A DNA stretch of 64,000 nt from the NCBI GenBank assembly GCA_012295275.1, contig CM022670.1, positions 6,094,161 to 6,158,160 on the forward strand, read 5' to 3'. Origin of the DNA: Chrysomallon squamiferum. Its lineage: Eukaryota; Mollusca; Gastropoda; Neomphalida; Peltospiridae. Position numbers and translations under genes: made by a program. Below the pieces are notes generated by a model that saw only the letters and a list, made by a program, of their open reading frames with translations, did no database searches and was not told where the DNA came from. Below are positions 24,301 to 62,369 of the stretch, one piece after another; the first letter of the stretch is position 1; each line of letters begins with the position of its first letter.

Positions 24301-27300
24301 TTATAAAAACAAAAAAACAAGTATCAAAGCACCAAACTAAAGGTTTTGATGGCATTTGGCATTTTTGGTATTAGTTTCCAATTCATGAATATGCATGCAT
24401 ATTGGTAACATTTGTCATAAAACATGAATGATGATGTTTTGTAATTGCAGTTGGCTGCTGTAGAAGAGGAATCTAGGAGGGAGACAAAAGAAAAAGAAAC
24501 TCTACTTAGTGAACTCACAGAGCTGAGAGAAAAACATGTATGTTGTTATTTCTTACAGTGTAACTTAGATATGTCAGTGTTTATTTAGTACTGGTGTGAG
24601 AGACAAATTATTTTGAGTTTATCTGTAATTCGTGGGACATTGGCTAAAGATGTTGTAAAGAAAGGCAGTAGAGAGTGCATAGTTCAGAGAAAAACAAAAA
24701 CATTATTTGTCTAAGTTTTAAGTTTTATCTGAAATTTAACTATTACTTATTTTTATTTTTATATTTGATTTGTTTATTTTCTTTTGCAGTAAGGTTTATA
24801 CTGACCTTTTTCTCAGTTTATTTTTATTATAAAATGTTACAGACAAACAAGAAGAATAGTGTTATGTTTATTTTATAACTTTATTAACATTACAGATAAA
24901 CACTGAAAACAGTTTATGTTACGTAACTTTATTTTAAAATGTTACAGATAAATGCATCGAACAGTGTTATGTTATATAAAATTTTAAAATGTTACAGATA
25001 AACACAGAGAACAGTGTTATGTTATATAAAATTTTTAAATGTTACAGATAAGCACAGAGAACAAGTGTTATGTTATATAAAAATTTTAAATGTTACAGAT
25101 AAGCACAGAGAACAGTGTTATGTTATATAAAATTTTTAAATGTTACAGATAAGCACAGAGAACAGTGTTATGTTATATAAAAATTTTAAATGTTACAGAT
25201 AGACAGAGCAGTGTTATGTTTTATAAAAATTTTAAATATTACAGATAAGCACAGAGAACAGTGTTATGTTATATAAAAATTTTAAATGTTACAGATAGAC
25301 AGAGAGCAGTGTTATGTTATATAAAAATTTTAAATATTACAGATAAGCACAGAGAACACAGTGTCGGAGCTGTGGCAGCAGATAACACGCCACGAAGGCG
25401 AGTACACCAACTACGTGGCTCGCTGTCAGGAGATGGAGCAGAATCTCAAACAGCTCAGCGAGTACAAGAAGAAACTGCAGGAGGAAGGAGAGAAGTGTTC
25501 TGCACAGAAGACGTTGCTGGAGAAACAGTACCGCAGCATCGACAACAAATACCAGAATCAGCTAGAGAAAGACCACAAGTCGTCTCGTAACCTCAACTCT
25601 CAGATTAAACAAGCCTCGGAAATCAACTCTAAACTGATCAAACAGCTGCATGATCTCAGAGAAACTGTGTGTCAGAAAGACAAAACTATCAAAGAGGTTA
25701 ACAATTTATTGTCATTACTTTTTTCATTTTAATTAATTAATTAATTTATTTTTCTTTGATATGTGCTGATCTGTGTGCCAGTGTGAAAGTAATTCTCATC
25801 TGTTGTTGTTTTAGCTGGAGAACACAGCACAGAGACCCAGTGAGTGGATGAAACAGAAAACTCAGAAACTGACAGAGGCTCTGGAAGTGCAGAGAAAAGT
25901 GGCAGCTAAATACAAAGAACAATTTGAGAACCTTGAGAAGAAATACAGTATGTCGATACAATTTCTTTATTATTCAGAATAGCCTTTGATGTGATAATTC
26001 ACCATCTAGCATTTAACACTTGTAGATCTCTCTGTAGTGAAATAATTTACTTCATTGTCTTTAGCATTTTTATTTTATTTAATAATTTGTTTTATATTCA
26101 TTTTTTTCAGTAGTATTTTCATATTATTCAGTAACTTTTATTATAATCTCTTATAAAACTGAAATATGCTGAGACACAATATTTGTCACTCTTGTTATCT
26201 GCCTACAGTGTTGCCCTGATTTTGTTAGTAAGACTGGGTTTTTTTTTTAGGTGAGCATATTGAGAGTTTAGAGTCTGAGCTGAAGACAGCTCGCTTACAG
26301 GCAGAGCAGTATCGAAACCAACTAGACCAGGCAGGAACTGCACTACTGGGAGATAACTCTGTCTTTAGACAACAGATGGCATTACATGATGACAGTCTGG
26401 AAGGTAGAAAAAACAACTTAAAATATTGAATTATCTCAAACACTATGGAGTTTTTTTTTAAATTATTATTCCGTGTTGATTTTTGGTGCTGTTAATAGTG
26501 TTTCAGTGATGGTAAATCAAATGCAGCTGTCACAATACAGATTGAGAATCCTTTATCCGAAATTCTTGGGACAGATGTGTTTTGAATTTTGTAATTTTCC
26601 AATTTTTTGAATATATAGTTAATACAAGCCTGAGAATAGGATCTAAGTCTGAATACAAATTCCATATGTTTCATATACACCTTATCCAAGTAGTTTGCAA
26701 GAATTATTTATTTTTTTAATTATTTTTCTGTTCTATTTAAATTTTGTGCATAAAATAAAATTTGTGCAAGCAAAACGGTAAACATTCTGTAAGATATTAC
26801 TATTTCTGCTGAATGATGTTGGAATTTCAGACTAGGAATCCTCAACCTGTATTTACATTTCTGTGGAGGAATTTTTTTATTTTAAAAATAAATAATTCTA
26901 TTACTTGTTTTGCATTCGTGTGTGCTTATTTTATTATTTTTAAATTATACCAAGAATGTTCACTACAGATAAAGTTTATTAATAATTTACTAAGAAATAT
27001 CTCATTAAATAGTCACATAAATTGGGATTATGTGTATATTTGTGAAATAGTATGATATGCTTTTTGAAACTGGTTTACATGTTTATCTATATCGGATACA
27101 TTTTGAAACGTGGTTACATTTTAAATCTTGGTTATGTGTTTAACTAATATTTCAGATGATCATTTCAACGACTCACTGCAGTCACCAAGCAGCACAACGT
27201 CTCACTACAACTTGAGATCATCAGCTAGTTCTCTTCACAGCATGGCATCGGCACCAGCTGTGAAACTGTTCAGTCAGCAGTCATCACAACAGTCTCTTCA

Positions 27301-29524
27301 CAACCCTTCCACTAAGAAGTAAACTGAGAAAATTTGACCTTTTCACCTCATCCAATACATCTTTTCATACAGCATATTCATTCTCACTTGTACTTTAATC
27401 AAAATATATTTTTTTCAAGTGTTAGATAAGAATAGGAATGTTTTTTTTAAACAATTTGTTGTACATGAATGCATTTGTATATCCATGTCTTTTAGAAAAT
27501 ACACTTGTAAGAACTAGTTTTGAAAAAGTTATTAAAAAAATTAGAAACAAGAGAGCAAACAATGGATCAGATTTGGGGTTTTGCTATTTCATAATTTTGA
27601 AAATGTTATTTAAGACATTTCTAACAAAGCAGCCAGTTTTTTATTTTTCTCATGTTAAATTTATTTCAGTGAGACGTCGTACGTTCGCAGATCGACGTCT
27701 GTGTTACCTAGAAAAGTGAGCTCAATGTCACTGACTGGTTCTGGAGAAGGCAAACGACAAGCTCCTGTCAACTTGATGCGTATGTAGTTCACTACATGTG
27801 TGTTTTTAATTAATTAGTTTCTTTGCACCTTCTGTTGCCTGTACTTTTGTGTTTATGTAGAAGATGCATTTAATTTACACCTATAAATTGATTCCTTGTC
27901 TTTATATAGAGGAAATATTAAAAACAAAAAATTCTTTTTTTTATGTGTGTGTGTGTGTGTGTGTGTGAGTGTAAAACAAAATATTTTGTCATTTATACCT
28001 ATCTATGTTATAAATTATCAGCTAAACTGAATCAAGCTGTATTAAAACTTTGCGTTTCTGTGTGACTTTCAGAAGGCACAGGTACACTGTTTTCCTGTGA
28101 GGATGAACCTCCCGTGTTTGAGTGGAATCGACTCAGTGAACTGCAGCGCCGCAACACGCTGTGTCTGCCTCACATGCGAAGTTGTTACCCTGTCGAGACA
28201 CAGGGTTTTCCACTACAGAAAGTAGAGGAGGAAAACAAGACTGAGTCAACAGTCACAGATGAGAAACAAGGCAAAACTGACATCATGAAAGTTGAAGACG
28301 GACCCACAGCTTTGCTGTTGTGCGACTCCAGAAAACAAGTACATTTAAAGAAAAACAATATTTTTTGGCTTGTGTTTCACTAAATTTGTTATTATATTTG
28401 TTTAGAAGTATTAAATACATTTTATTTTATTATGCATATCTTATATAAAATGTTGAAGTTGTTTAAAAAATCACATTTAAAACTGAGAATTTCTATTTAG
28501 TTGTGAGGCTTTGGAAACCGTTCAAGTTATAAAAATTGAAAACTGTGGTATCAGGTGTGTAATAATTGTTTATTTTTGACAGGTTCGACATTCCACTGTC
28601 TATCAGAAGCCAGGCCCGCCCACTCCTAACGCTCACGTGCAGTCTGTGACAAAACGAAGCACAGCTCGCCTGTCAATGACTCCTCGCAGCACGTCGGGGA
28701 AAACACCAAATGTGACAAGTAGCAAGAAGAAAGGAAGAAAACAAACACCTAGACGAGGGTTGAGAAAATCTCCAAGAACCCCGCCCGTGTCGTCCAGGGA
28801 CACAGAAAACAGGAGCTCAAGTAGAAAGGTAATCATCACCTACCAACCATTTAAGAAACAAAGTATGAACATTTTGTAATAAATTGTTTTAATTCTAGAA
28901 ACTTGTATTTTCAGTTTGTCATTGAATATTCTTCATTTTTTGGATATAATTTTACACTTTGTAAATATTTTGTTAAAAAGAAAATATAATTTAGTAATGA
29001 TTAAGGCTTATTGAATTTCTACTTTAGTGTAAAATATGGCTTATAATTTTTTTTTTTTATAATTATTTTGTTTTTATTTTGTTAAACAAGATTGTAGTTA
29101 CAAGATATATATAATCATTGTAACAAAATAAATCATATAAAAAGTTTCCAGGCATTATGCTTCTCTACAGTAATATTCAGTTGCAGTAGGAAAAAGAAAA
29201 CCTGCACTTTTCTGAAGTAAAAAAACCAATGTTTATAAAAAATAATTTCAGAAAAACAAACGTGAGAGTGTTGCGTACAGCATTGGGTTTTCTCCGGTGC
29301 AGAGTAAGAGCAGCAGACAACTGAAACGTCAGATTGCATTCATCCAGAAACAGCCCGAGGAGAAGAAGACGAAGGTTAGTAATCTCATCAAAATGTTTGA
29401 ACAGAAAAACAACAAAACTCCACTCAAGTCGGTGAAAAAAATGGCTTCCAGCCTCATGAAGATGCTAACACCAAAGCGAAACAAAATACAACCTGTTAAC
29501 TGTAGTCCTTTCCTTAATTTATAA
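10652..29524 (+). CDS. NUMA1: Nuclear mitotic apparatus protein (NuMA)
   Basis: Dynein-dynactin adaptor of spindle poles and cell cortex. Exons: 10652-10687, 11014-11102, 11458-11528, 11677-11777, 12067-12253, 13127-13195, 14783-14928, 15283-15321, 16334-16457, 16717-16834, 17205-17310, 17717-17936, 18351-18436, 18805-18891, 19231-23865, 24102-24173, 24451-24537, 25343-25696, 25815-25947, 26251-26403, 27156-27318, 27670-27779, 28073-28338, 28583-28828, 29252-29524. All phases agree, giving ~2,656 residues (human ~2,115). Residues 1-161 resemble the Hook-like head. An S/T-P-rich linker (SPKTPLGEFMQSPQ) leads into a very long coiled coil, then a basic tail. The diagnostic tail motif EWNRLSELQRRN...PHMRSCYPVE lies near residue 2412 and matches the NUMA/LIN-5/Mud-type conserved block. 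ESVAYSIGFSP in the last exon matches the human region with the Cdk1-regulated TP site. Exon 6 (69 nt) is the least certain. Confidence 0.93.
12279..12385. repeat. (TTA)n/(TTG)n microsatellite in NUMA1 intron 5
   Basis: An interrupted trinucleotide run begins about 25 bp after the exon 5 donor. It produces the tyrosine- and isoleucine-run open frames in this area, which are not coding. Confidence 0.85.
14712..14780 (+). repeat. (TTTA/TTTG)n tetranucleotide repeat abutting the exon 7 acceptor of NUMA1
   Basis: About 17 TTTA/TTTG units run directly into TTTCAG (acceptor AG at 14781-14782). The microsatellite therefore supplies the polypyrimidine tract of this exon. Confidence 0.85.
19231..23865 (+). 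CDS. NUMA1: NUMA1 giant coiled-coil exon (exon 15, 1,545 codons)
   Basis: A single uninterrupted 4,635-nt exon encodes residues ~494-2038, nearly all heptad-patterned coiled coil rich in E, K, Q, S, L and N. The acceptor TTACAG is at 19225-19230 and the donor GTGAGA starts at 23866. The frame is open upstream to the acceptor, so an initiator at TTG 19234 is not needed. Three internal repeat fields are listed separately: a 42-bp array (20422-21135), a 14-residue array with higher-order structure (21238-22045) and an 11-residue block (23005-23136). As in other NuMA genes most of the rod lies in one large exon. The primary sequence of the rod is lineage-specific and useful only as coiled coil. 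Confidence 0.93.
20422..21135 (+). repeat. In-frame 42-bp tandem array (17 x 14 residues) in NUMA1
   Basis: Seventeen head-to-tail units of exactly 42 bp each encode 14 residues, consensus NSEVNELKIHNETL, covering residues ~891-1128. Central units are nearly identical at nucleotide level, differing mainly by N/S and N/D switches, and the edges decay. Two heptads per unit keep the coiled-coil register. High identity suggests recent expansion or gene conversion. The array also opens long antisense frames. Confidence 0.97.
21238..22045 (+). repeat. Second 14-residue array with a 168-bp higher-order repeat in NUMA1
   Basis: About 19 diverged 14-residue units of the form xESLxxDLTESRNT. From ~21492 to ~21968 four unit types recur in fixed order (HSDLSESRST, KSDLTESRNT, QNELSQLRNT, QNDLTESRNT). 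This makes a 56-residue/168-bp higher-order repeat in three copies. In the first copy the fourth unit is replaced by a four-residue QKLK insert at 21625-21636. Confidence 0.9.
23005..23136 (+). repeat. 33-bp (11-residue) repeat block in NUMA1 coiled coil
   Basis: Four copies of an 11-residue unit, one diverged (RQAEERLKELE) and three nearly identical (RQAEEQMRETE). The identical copies are at 23035-23067, 23068-23100 and 23101-23133 if phased on ERQAEEQMRET. The 11-residue period is a hendecad, unlike the heptad-compatible arrays upstream. Confidence 0.92.
24840..25342 (+). repeat. Tandem array of ~50-bp units each carrying a copy of the exon 18 splice acceptor
   Basis: About ten units, mostly ~50 bp, fill the 3' end of NUMA1 intron 17. 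Each contains TTACAG followed by ATAAGCACAGAGAACA or a variant, then GTGTTATGTTATATAAAA and AT-rich sequence. The last copy is the real boundary: acceptor ending at 25342, then exon 18 starting ATAAGCACAGAGAACACAGT. Thus the array is a multiplication of the exon's own 3' splice site plus its first ~16 nt. It includes 50-bp copies at about 24988, 25038, 25089, 25139 and 25240, and shortened ones at about 25190 and 25287. Confidence 0.92.
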
Positions 29525-30894
29525 AAAATGTGAATTTTATACACTTGTTAATTTTATTACATAGTTTACATAATGTTTATACCTTTTACATGATATATTT
29601 ATGAATGTCTGTTTGTGAAACTTTTTGAATGAATGATGAATGTTTTTAATTTATGACTGTGTTTGATGTTTGTAGTTTAATGTATGTCATTATTTATTGT
29701 GTTCAGTTTCTTACTGCGGTACTGTTTCTTTACATTGTTTTCCATCTGAACAAATAAGATAATATAACCAAATGCTTTAATGACATCTTTATTAAAGAAA
29801 TTCACCGAAACAAGCATTGTAAAAACAGTAGTCTTATTTTACTAAATTATGTTAAACTGAAAAATTGCATACTTATATTCCTCATTTTGATATATTTTTA
29901 GATAAATACTTAGTCTTTCTGTTTAATCATGCAATTTTGACAAAATACCAAATTCACTATTACATCAAAAATAAAAATTCAATTTAAATTTCTGTTTTAA
30001 GCATTACATTTTACATACAATACAAATATTATGGTGCTGTCATTTACTTACAGTAAATAAATAAATATACAAATAAATATAGTATTCCTGATATAAAAAC
30101 TGTAAGTGTAATAGTGAAATATTTTCTCAAACTCAGCGATATGCCATGGTAGACAGAAAACCATTGATGTCTCTCTTCTCTTGTACTAAAGGTATCATGT
30201 AGACACATAATCTGTTGTCTTGTAGTGGTCTTTATATATAGTAATATATATGTAAAGGTATCTAGACTGCATATACTAGTAAGAAACACATTCAGCTATG
30301 TGATGTTGTACAGTAATATGTATATTAAAATATAACATATAGAGGATCATTTAAGTAAAAACTGTTACAGGTTTCAAAATGTATAACTACATATTTTTAT
30401 ATTTGTCATACAAACATACCTAATCACATTATGTATGTTTATTTGGAGATAGGCTTTAATATATTTCAAAATATAGTTTTTTGGTGCAGTGTTTGGCATT
30501 TGTATTACTTGTGCATCCCATGTGAAATGACCTATGTAAAATAGTGCAAGATTAGTCTGATTCATGCACAAGATAAATAAATAGTGATAAACTGATGATA
30601 AATAATTGAACTGCTCCTATCTGTGCTTGTGTTTGAAGTGAAAAGCTATCTCAAATTTTAATATAATTTAATATAATTTGTGTATAATAAGAATATTCAG
30701 GATTTCATTTTATTATTATTATTTTTTTTAGTATAAACATTTAATAAAAATGTAACTATTTGGTGCCTGTTTGGTGTTATCACAGTGTATGTTAGCTTAT
30801 TAGTGACAAACTTGCTGTGTAGTTTCTCTCTATCACTTTTCTTACTTGTAGCAGCCTGTAAGACAAACACTCAGCTTTCGGTACGCAGCTTTCT

Positions 30895-31175
30895 CTATTT
30901 ATTTATTATACTTCATCTTATACTGAGAAATGACTGGCACACTGCTCACTATAGTACTTTTATATTTCATCTAAAACTATATCTATACTAAGAAAACGCT
31001 AGCACCTTTTGCTTATTTTATTCATTACACCAGCAGTATTTTTATATTTCATCTAATATTATATCTATATTAAGAAAATATGACACATTGCTTATTTTAT
31101 TTATTAAACCAGCAGCAATTTTACACTTCATCTAATATTATATTTATATTAAGAAAACACCAGCACTTGTTGCTT
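30895..31175. repeat. Short tandem repeat, ~80-bp unit, about 3.5 copies
   Basis: Units share TTCATCTAATATTATATCTA, then TATTAAGAAAA, then CAGCA and TTGCTTATTTTATT. The TTCATCT anchors lie near 30912, 30965, 31048 and 31127. The copies are diverged. It lies upstream of the alternative NUMA1 last exon. Confidence 0.65.
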
Positions 31176-31653
31176 TCACAATCTTCAACACACCTTAAAC
31201 ATCTGCTGGAAACTCTTTTTTCGGTTTTTTATATGCATGTTTCTATTGTTCATGATAGAAAGTTAAGTAATGTTATGAGTTGCATGCTGTTCTGCACCAT
31301 GGCTACTCTTCAAAACCTTTCTTGCACTCTATAATGAGAATTTGACATTCAGTACATAAAATAGGTGGGGAGTGGGTGTGTATTTTTTATTTGTATTGAT
31401 TTTTAAGTATTATAAAAAAAAAAGATTAATAACAATAATTAAAAAAAAATAATTAACTGATGAAACTCAGATTAAGATCTTTTTATTTATAATCAATTTT
31501 ATGTTGGTAACTTTATTAAAAGAATTTTTTGATTATTATTATTATAAAATATATCAGTGTTTAGTCTTTATAAAGTCATTTATAAAAATGAGATATGTAA
31601 CTAATTTTTACAGTATTTATTTCTAATACCTGGTCTTTCTTTTCTGATTTCAG

Positions 31654-31704
31654 GTAGCTAGAGCTCCTCTCAGATTACGAAATCTTTTCCAGTCTGGGTT
31701 TTGA
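31654..31704 (+). CDS. NUMA1: Possible alternative last exon of NUMA1
   Basis: A strong acceptor (long pyrimidine tract ending TTTCAG at 31653) opens a short frame, VARAPLRLRNLFQSGF, then TGA at 31702-31704. It is in phase 0. Inside the last exon listed for NUMA1, an AAG/GTTAGT donor at 29373-29374 is also phase 0, so the two would join as KKTK-VARAP. An AATAAA lies at about 31805. The basic, arginine-rich end would replace 50 residues of the read-through form (VSNLIKMFEQ onward). Either form may be the main one. Confidence 0.5.
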   Translation, partial: VARAPLRLRNLFQSGF

Positions 31705-33944
31705 TATGAATGTTTTAAATTAGAGTACATAACAAGTTTGTAATACTTTTATTTGGTACTATCCAGAATCTTTTTTCAGATGTTTCTAACACAGCAGTAG
31801 TAAGAATAAAAAAAAAAAAAAATCAAATTTCTGTTTAGATGCAAGTATTTAAGGTAATGGATTGCTGGTTAGTATTAGTAAGATTGGGGAGTGGTGTAAA
31901 TACTCAGATGTTATTAAATATTTAACAGAAGTGAGTTATTCACTTAGTAACGTTTGTACATACTTTGATAATTTTTAACTTTTACAGTTACCTATCTGAT
32001 TATGTAGCTTTATAATTTCATTAGTTTGTAGCCTGTACTTTATAGTGAATGCTGATCGTTATAAAAATGTCTCTCCCTTTTTATTTTTATTTTGAAGAGA
32101 TTTTCAAAATACAAGTTGAATATTAATTCCTAACCAAATGTTTTGACTATAAAACTCAAAATACCTAGTATCTTATAAAAAAAATAATTCATATTTATAT
32201 GTTACTTTAGAAGAAACAATTTTTTATGACATATTTTGTTTACAATAAGATAATTATTATGTTCCTGGTTATTATTTTTAAAAAAAGAATAAATAAAATA
32301 TAATGAGAATGATGGTTGTGAAATAAGGTATTTTTATAACAAATACTTGGTTAGTGATTGTCATCAGCAAAAATGAACATTTAAAGAAAACTTACAATTG
32401 TGTCTCTTATCATCAAAAACTATAAAACCTAAGACTGTTCAGATATTTTTTTTACATAATTTAGCATACATTATATATATATATATATATCTTTTTGGGC
32501 ACATTGTTTTCTTACATACATCACTCAACACAGTCACACACATACACACATGCACATGCACACACACATGCTACTGCAGAGAACAAAATATAGATGTATA
32601 ATAAAAATTACTATTCTCCATTTTTATACACCATCATCCCCTTTTTGGTCCATACTTCTATACACAACAGCTTGAATACTATTAACTAATTTAACACAAA
32701 CACAACTTAGTGAAGTAATTATTTTGTTTTGACCTTACACGTATGTTTATTTTTTAACAATGATTCATGGAAATATTTTTCATCAAACAGTATAGATTGG
32801 TTTCAAAATAATAAATTATTTTTGTAAATATTTATTGATTGATAAAACATTGTACAAAATTTGCAATGCTGAAAGAAATGTGAAAAATGTACATGCTTAT
32901 TTATATGTAATAAACATCAACCCAAACAAATGACTTTTTTCTTTTATGAACTAGAATTCTGAGTTAGAAAACTTGGTGATAGGTTGAAAGTTTGCTCTAC
33001 CAAAATACTTCTTCTAAGACAATTGTTTTTTTAATTTTTTTTTTTTTAATTTTTTTTTTTAATGTTTAAGTGTATTTACAAAAACAAACTTTCTTTTTTA
33101 AATAGAAAATTTTGGGAACACATACCTAATATATAAACATACATTTTTAATATTCAAGAATAATTTGCATTCATATTTGTTTACACACTACTGCCATATT
33201 GACATTCACTGAATTCACCCCATTTTACCAAAAATAAAAAATAATCTAAACAAATAAAAGGTGAGCAACAAAATTTCAAGAAAATGATACGATTTTAAAA
33301 CAAAAAAAATAAAAGTAAAGTAAAGCTACTTTGAAATCAAAATAAATACCCAGCAGATAAGGTCAAATTTTTTCCCTTGAATTAAAGGTTTTAACTATAT
33401 TAACACATTTTAATATTAATCCTTTGGTCTAGGGCCATTTTGAAATTAATACACAAGACCCACATGCTGTGTTATACATGGTCAGCAAGCCTCATTTCAA
33501 ATAATTATCTCAAACTGCCATTTGGGACACACAGTGTATGCTTTTCTTGTCTGATTGAAAACTGGGACCATTCCACAGAGTTAATGGTTATTGATTATTA
33601 TTTTCATACATTTTTAAGATGAACACAACTGCTATTGTTTTCACAATTAATTAAATAAATAATATAGAGTTGTGAAAATAAAAAAAACAAATGGTGTTGT
33701 TAACACAATTATTTAAATGTGAAGTTAATATACAGCTTTGTGAATATTAATATTTAAATAACAAAGTGTTGTGAAAATAATTTTATAAATAACACAAACT
33801 CTGTGATTGGCTTAAATTTTTAATGTACATTATTTTTGTCATCACTAATTTGCATAAATAAAACATACAACATGAAACTCTCTCACGTTCACAACATGAT
33901 GTATTTACAGACACAATGAAACACACTTCCCAACCAGTCACATG

Positions 33945-39070
<5,126 letters not shown>

Positions 39071-39663
39071 CTTTTTTTTTATTCACCAGTTATCAAATTA
39101 TCTCCCCTGACAGAATTTGTTACTGCGTCACTCCTCGCTGTTTCGATGTTCACGAAATAATTTTATTATCGTCCTGTTGAAATACCAGTAAGATATATCT
39201 ATATGCAACTATAAGACATTTATGACAAAAAGAAACACTACATATATCTCTAAATCCAGCACTGAAAAATAATAACCAAAATACTGAGAAAGATAATCAG
39301 CACACAAGGAAACTCATCTTGGGCCGAGATAATCAATTTCACTGTGAATAAATTTTATGTTTGTGTTCATACTACCATTAATCCTATATTCTGTATAGTG
39401 ATTTTATTATTTATTTATTTATGTTTATATATTTTTTCTCCTATCGAGAGAAAACGTTTACTTGGACTGTGTATAAGGAAATGAACGCATGTTAAATGAT
39501 GTTTCAGGACCCATACATTAATAGTAACAGTTATTTGATACTTATGTTTTAATATATAATGATTTAAGAGAGGAATCCCGTTGCCATTACCCAGCGGTGG
39601 TCTGCCTTTACCTGTTAACAGGAATAAACCGTTTACATGTATTTTCCACTGTTCTGATAAATA

Positions 39664-39725
39664 ATGATAGAGCACTGGCTGTCACAGGATACAGTGTAGT
39701 GAGGAGGTTTGACCCTGGTTCCTGT
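39664..39725 (+). mobile_element. Possible tRNA-derived SINE remnant
   Basis: AGAGCACTGG is followed ~35 bp later by GGTTTGACCCTGG, resembling the A-box region and B-box of a tRNA-type polymerase III promoter at plausible spacing. No target duplication or complete tail was identified. Confidence 0.25.
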
Positions 39726-40436
39726 CACACTTCAGTCGGAATTTGTGTATAAGGGAAAGGTGAATTACACAAATAAAATAAACTAAAGTAAAGTCCATCT
39801 GCATTTGCCAACTCATTTTATTTTTATTTTATTATTATTTCAAAATTTTATTCGTATATTTTTATTACTTTATTATTTTTTATTAATATTATTATTATAC
39901 ATACATGTGTTTGTGTGTGTATGTATGTGTGTGGGTGTATGTGTATATATAAATATTTATTATTAGTAGTAGTAGTAGTAGTATTTATTATTATTAGTAG
40001 TATTTTTGTTTTATATTAACAATTGTTTATCAACAACTGAAACAAAAAGACCTTTTATAATAATAATAATTTAAAAAAAAGAAGAAGAAAAAGCAACAAC
40101 CCACAAACAAAACAAATAATAATGAAATGTTTTTATTATTTATTTTAATTAAATACTGACAAATATACAAAATACTGAAATATTTGAAAGAAAAATTCAT
40201 GGATATATATGAGCAATACATTTGGGGCAAGCTTGCATTTACTACAGAATAATAATAATAATTAAAAAAAAAAACGTCGCTGCTCTGTGTCAATGATGCT
40301 GTAATGGCAGCTAAAAAACATAATATCGTCTTCTGTATCAAAAAATAAATAAAATAAGCATGACGGCAGATATACATGAAATAAACATTTCATGATTGCA
40401 CTGGATAAAACCAGTTGGTGTAATAATAATCATAAT

Positions 40437-40514
40437 AACAATAATAATGAAAACATTAACAGTAACAATAATAAAACGATGATGATGATGATGATGATGA
40501 TGTTGATGATGACG

Positions 40515-40549
<35 letters not shown>

Positions 40550-40550
40550 T
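40437..40550. repeat. (AAT)n-(GAT)n-(AAT)n compound microsatellite
   Basis: Trinucleotide runs seen directly: interrupted AAT/AAC, then GAT, then about 13 AAT units. Confidence 0.9.
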
Positions 40551-41114
40551 GTTATAACGGTAGGCCTAATGGAATGGGAGGTTCATATTTCAATGTATTG
40601 TCGTGGAATGTGTATTATGTAATATTTAATTATATTGTAACTGTCAGTAAAATTCTCTAGGCTACTTTTAGACGTCTACATTCCATTGTAATGTTTCTTC
40701 TTTTTCTTCCTTATTGACATAAAATCCAGAGAACGAGGCAGTGAAAAACGTTTTTAAATAAACGTATTTTTGAAAGCAAGCATAATGTGATTTGTAGAAT
40801 AAATTTAAAAAAAAATAAAAATAAAAATTAAATAAACTGTCCGGTTTTAAACAAAAACTATTTTAGAGTTTTCCGGGATCAGTTAACAGAATGATGCTCA
40901 AATGCACGTTTTTTCGTTTCTTATTTTCCTATGTCATGCTCTTTGGGATTAAACCGTTACTGCATAGAACGAACAACGAACAGAAGAAATAATGTTTCTA
41001 GACTCAGTGTAGTTTATTCTAACTGTATACAAACTAACATTATAACAAATTACATTTGCAAGTTCCCTTGCAGTTCATTGTAAGCATATAAGATTTATAT
41101 AACAATACTGCATC

Positions 41115-62369
<21,255 letters not shown>

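Larger units (their letters stand above)
29525..33944. other. NUMA1-RNF121 tail-to-tail interval
   Basis: Contains the NUMA1 3' UTR (an AATAAA at ~29970 is a possible polyadenylation signal), the alternative NUMA1 last exon at 31654, a short tandem repeat at ~30895-31175, CA and TA runs near 32480-32570, and the RNF121 3' UTR at the right end. Nothing else with coding character was seen. Confidence 0.5.
39071..41114. other. Intergenic with microsatellites
   Basis: Between the RNF121 start and the 3' end of the next minus-strand gene. It contains a possible tRNA-derived SINE remnant (~39664-39725), TA/TG and TAG runs at ~39900-40000, and a GAT/AAT microsatellite (~40437-40550). No gene was recognised apart from likely regulatory sequence for RNF121 near 39,070-39,200. 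Confidence 0.5.

Noticed and set aside
24840-25342. CRISPR-like regularly spaced repeats
   Set aside because: Contiguous ~50-bp tandem units without unique spacers, inside a eukaryotic intron.
27319-27321. In-frame stop at the end of NUMA1 exon 21 taken as the gene end
   Set aside because: It overlaps a GTAAAC donor in phase 2. Later exons continue the frame and carry the diagnostic NuMA tail motif.
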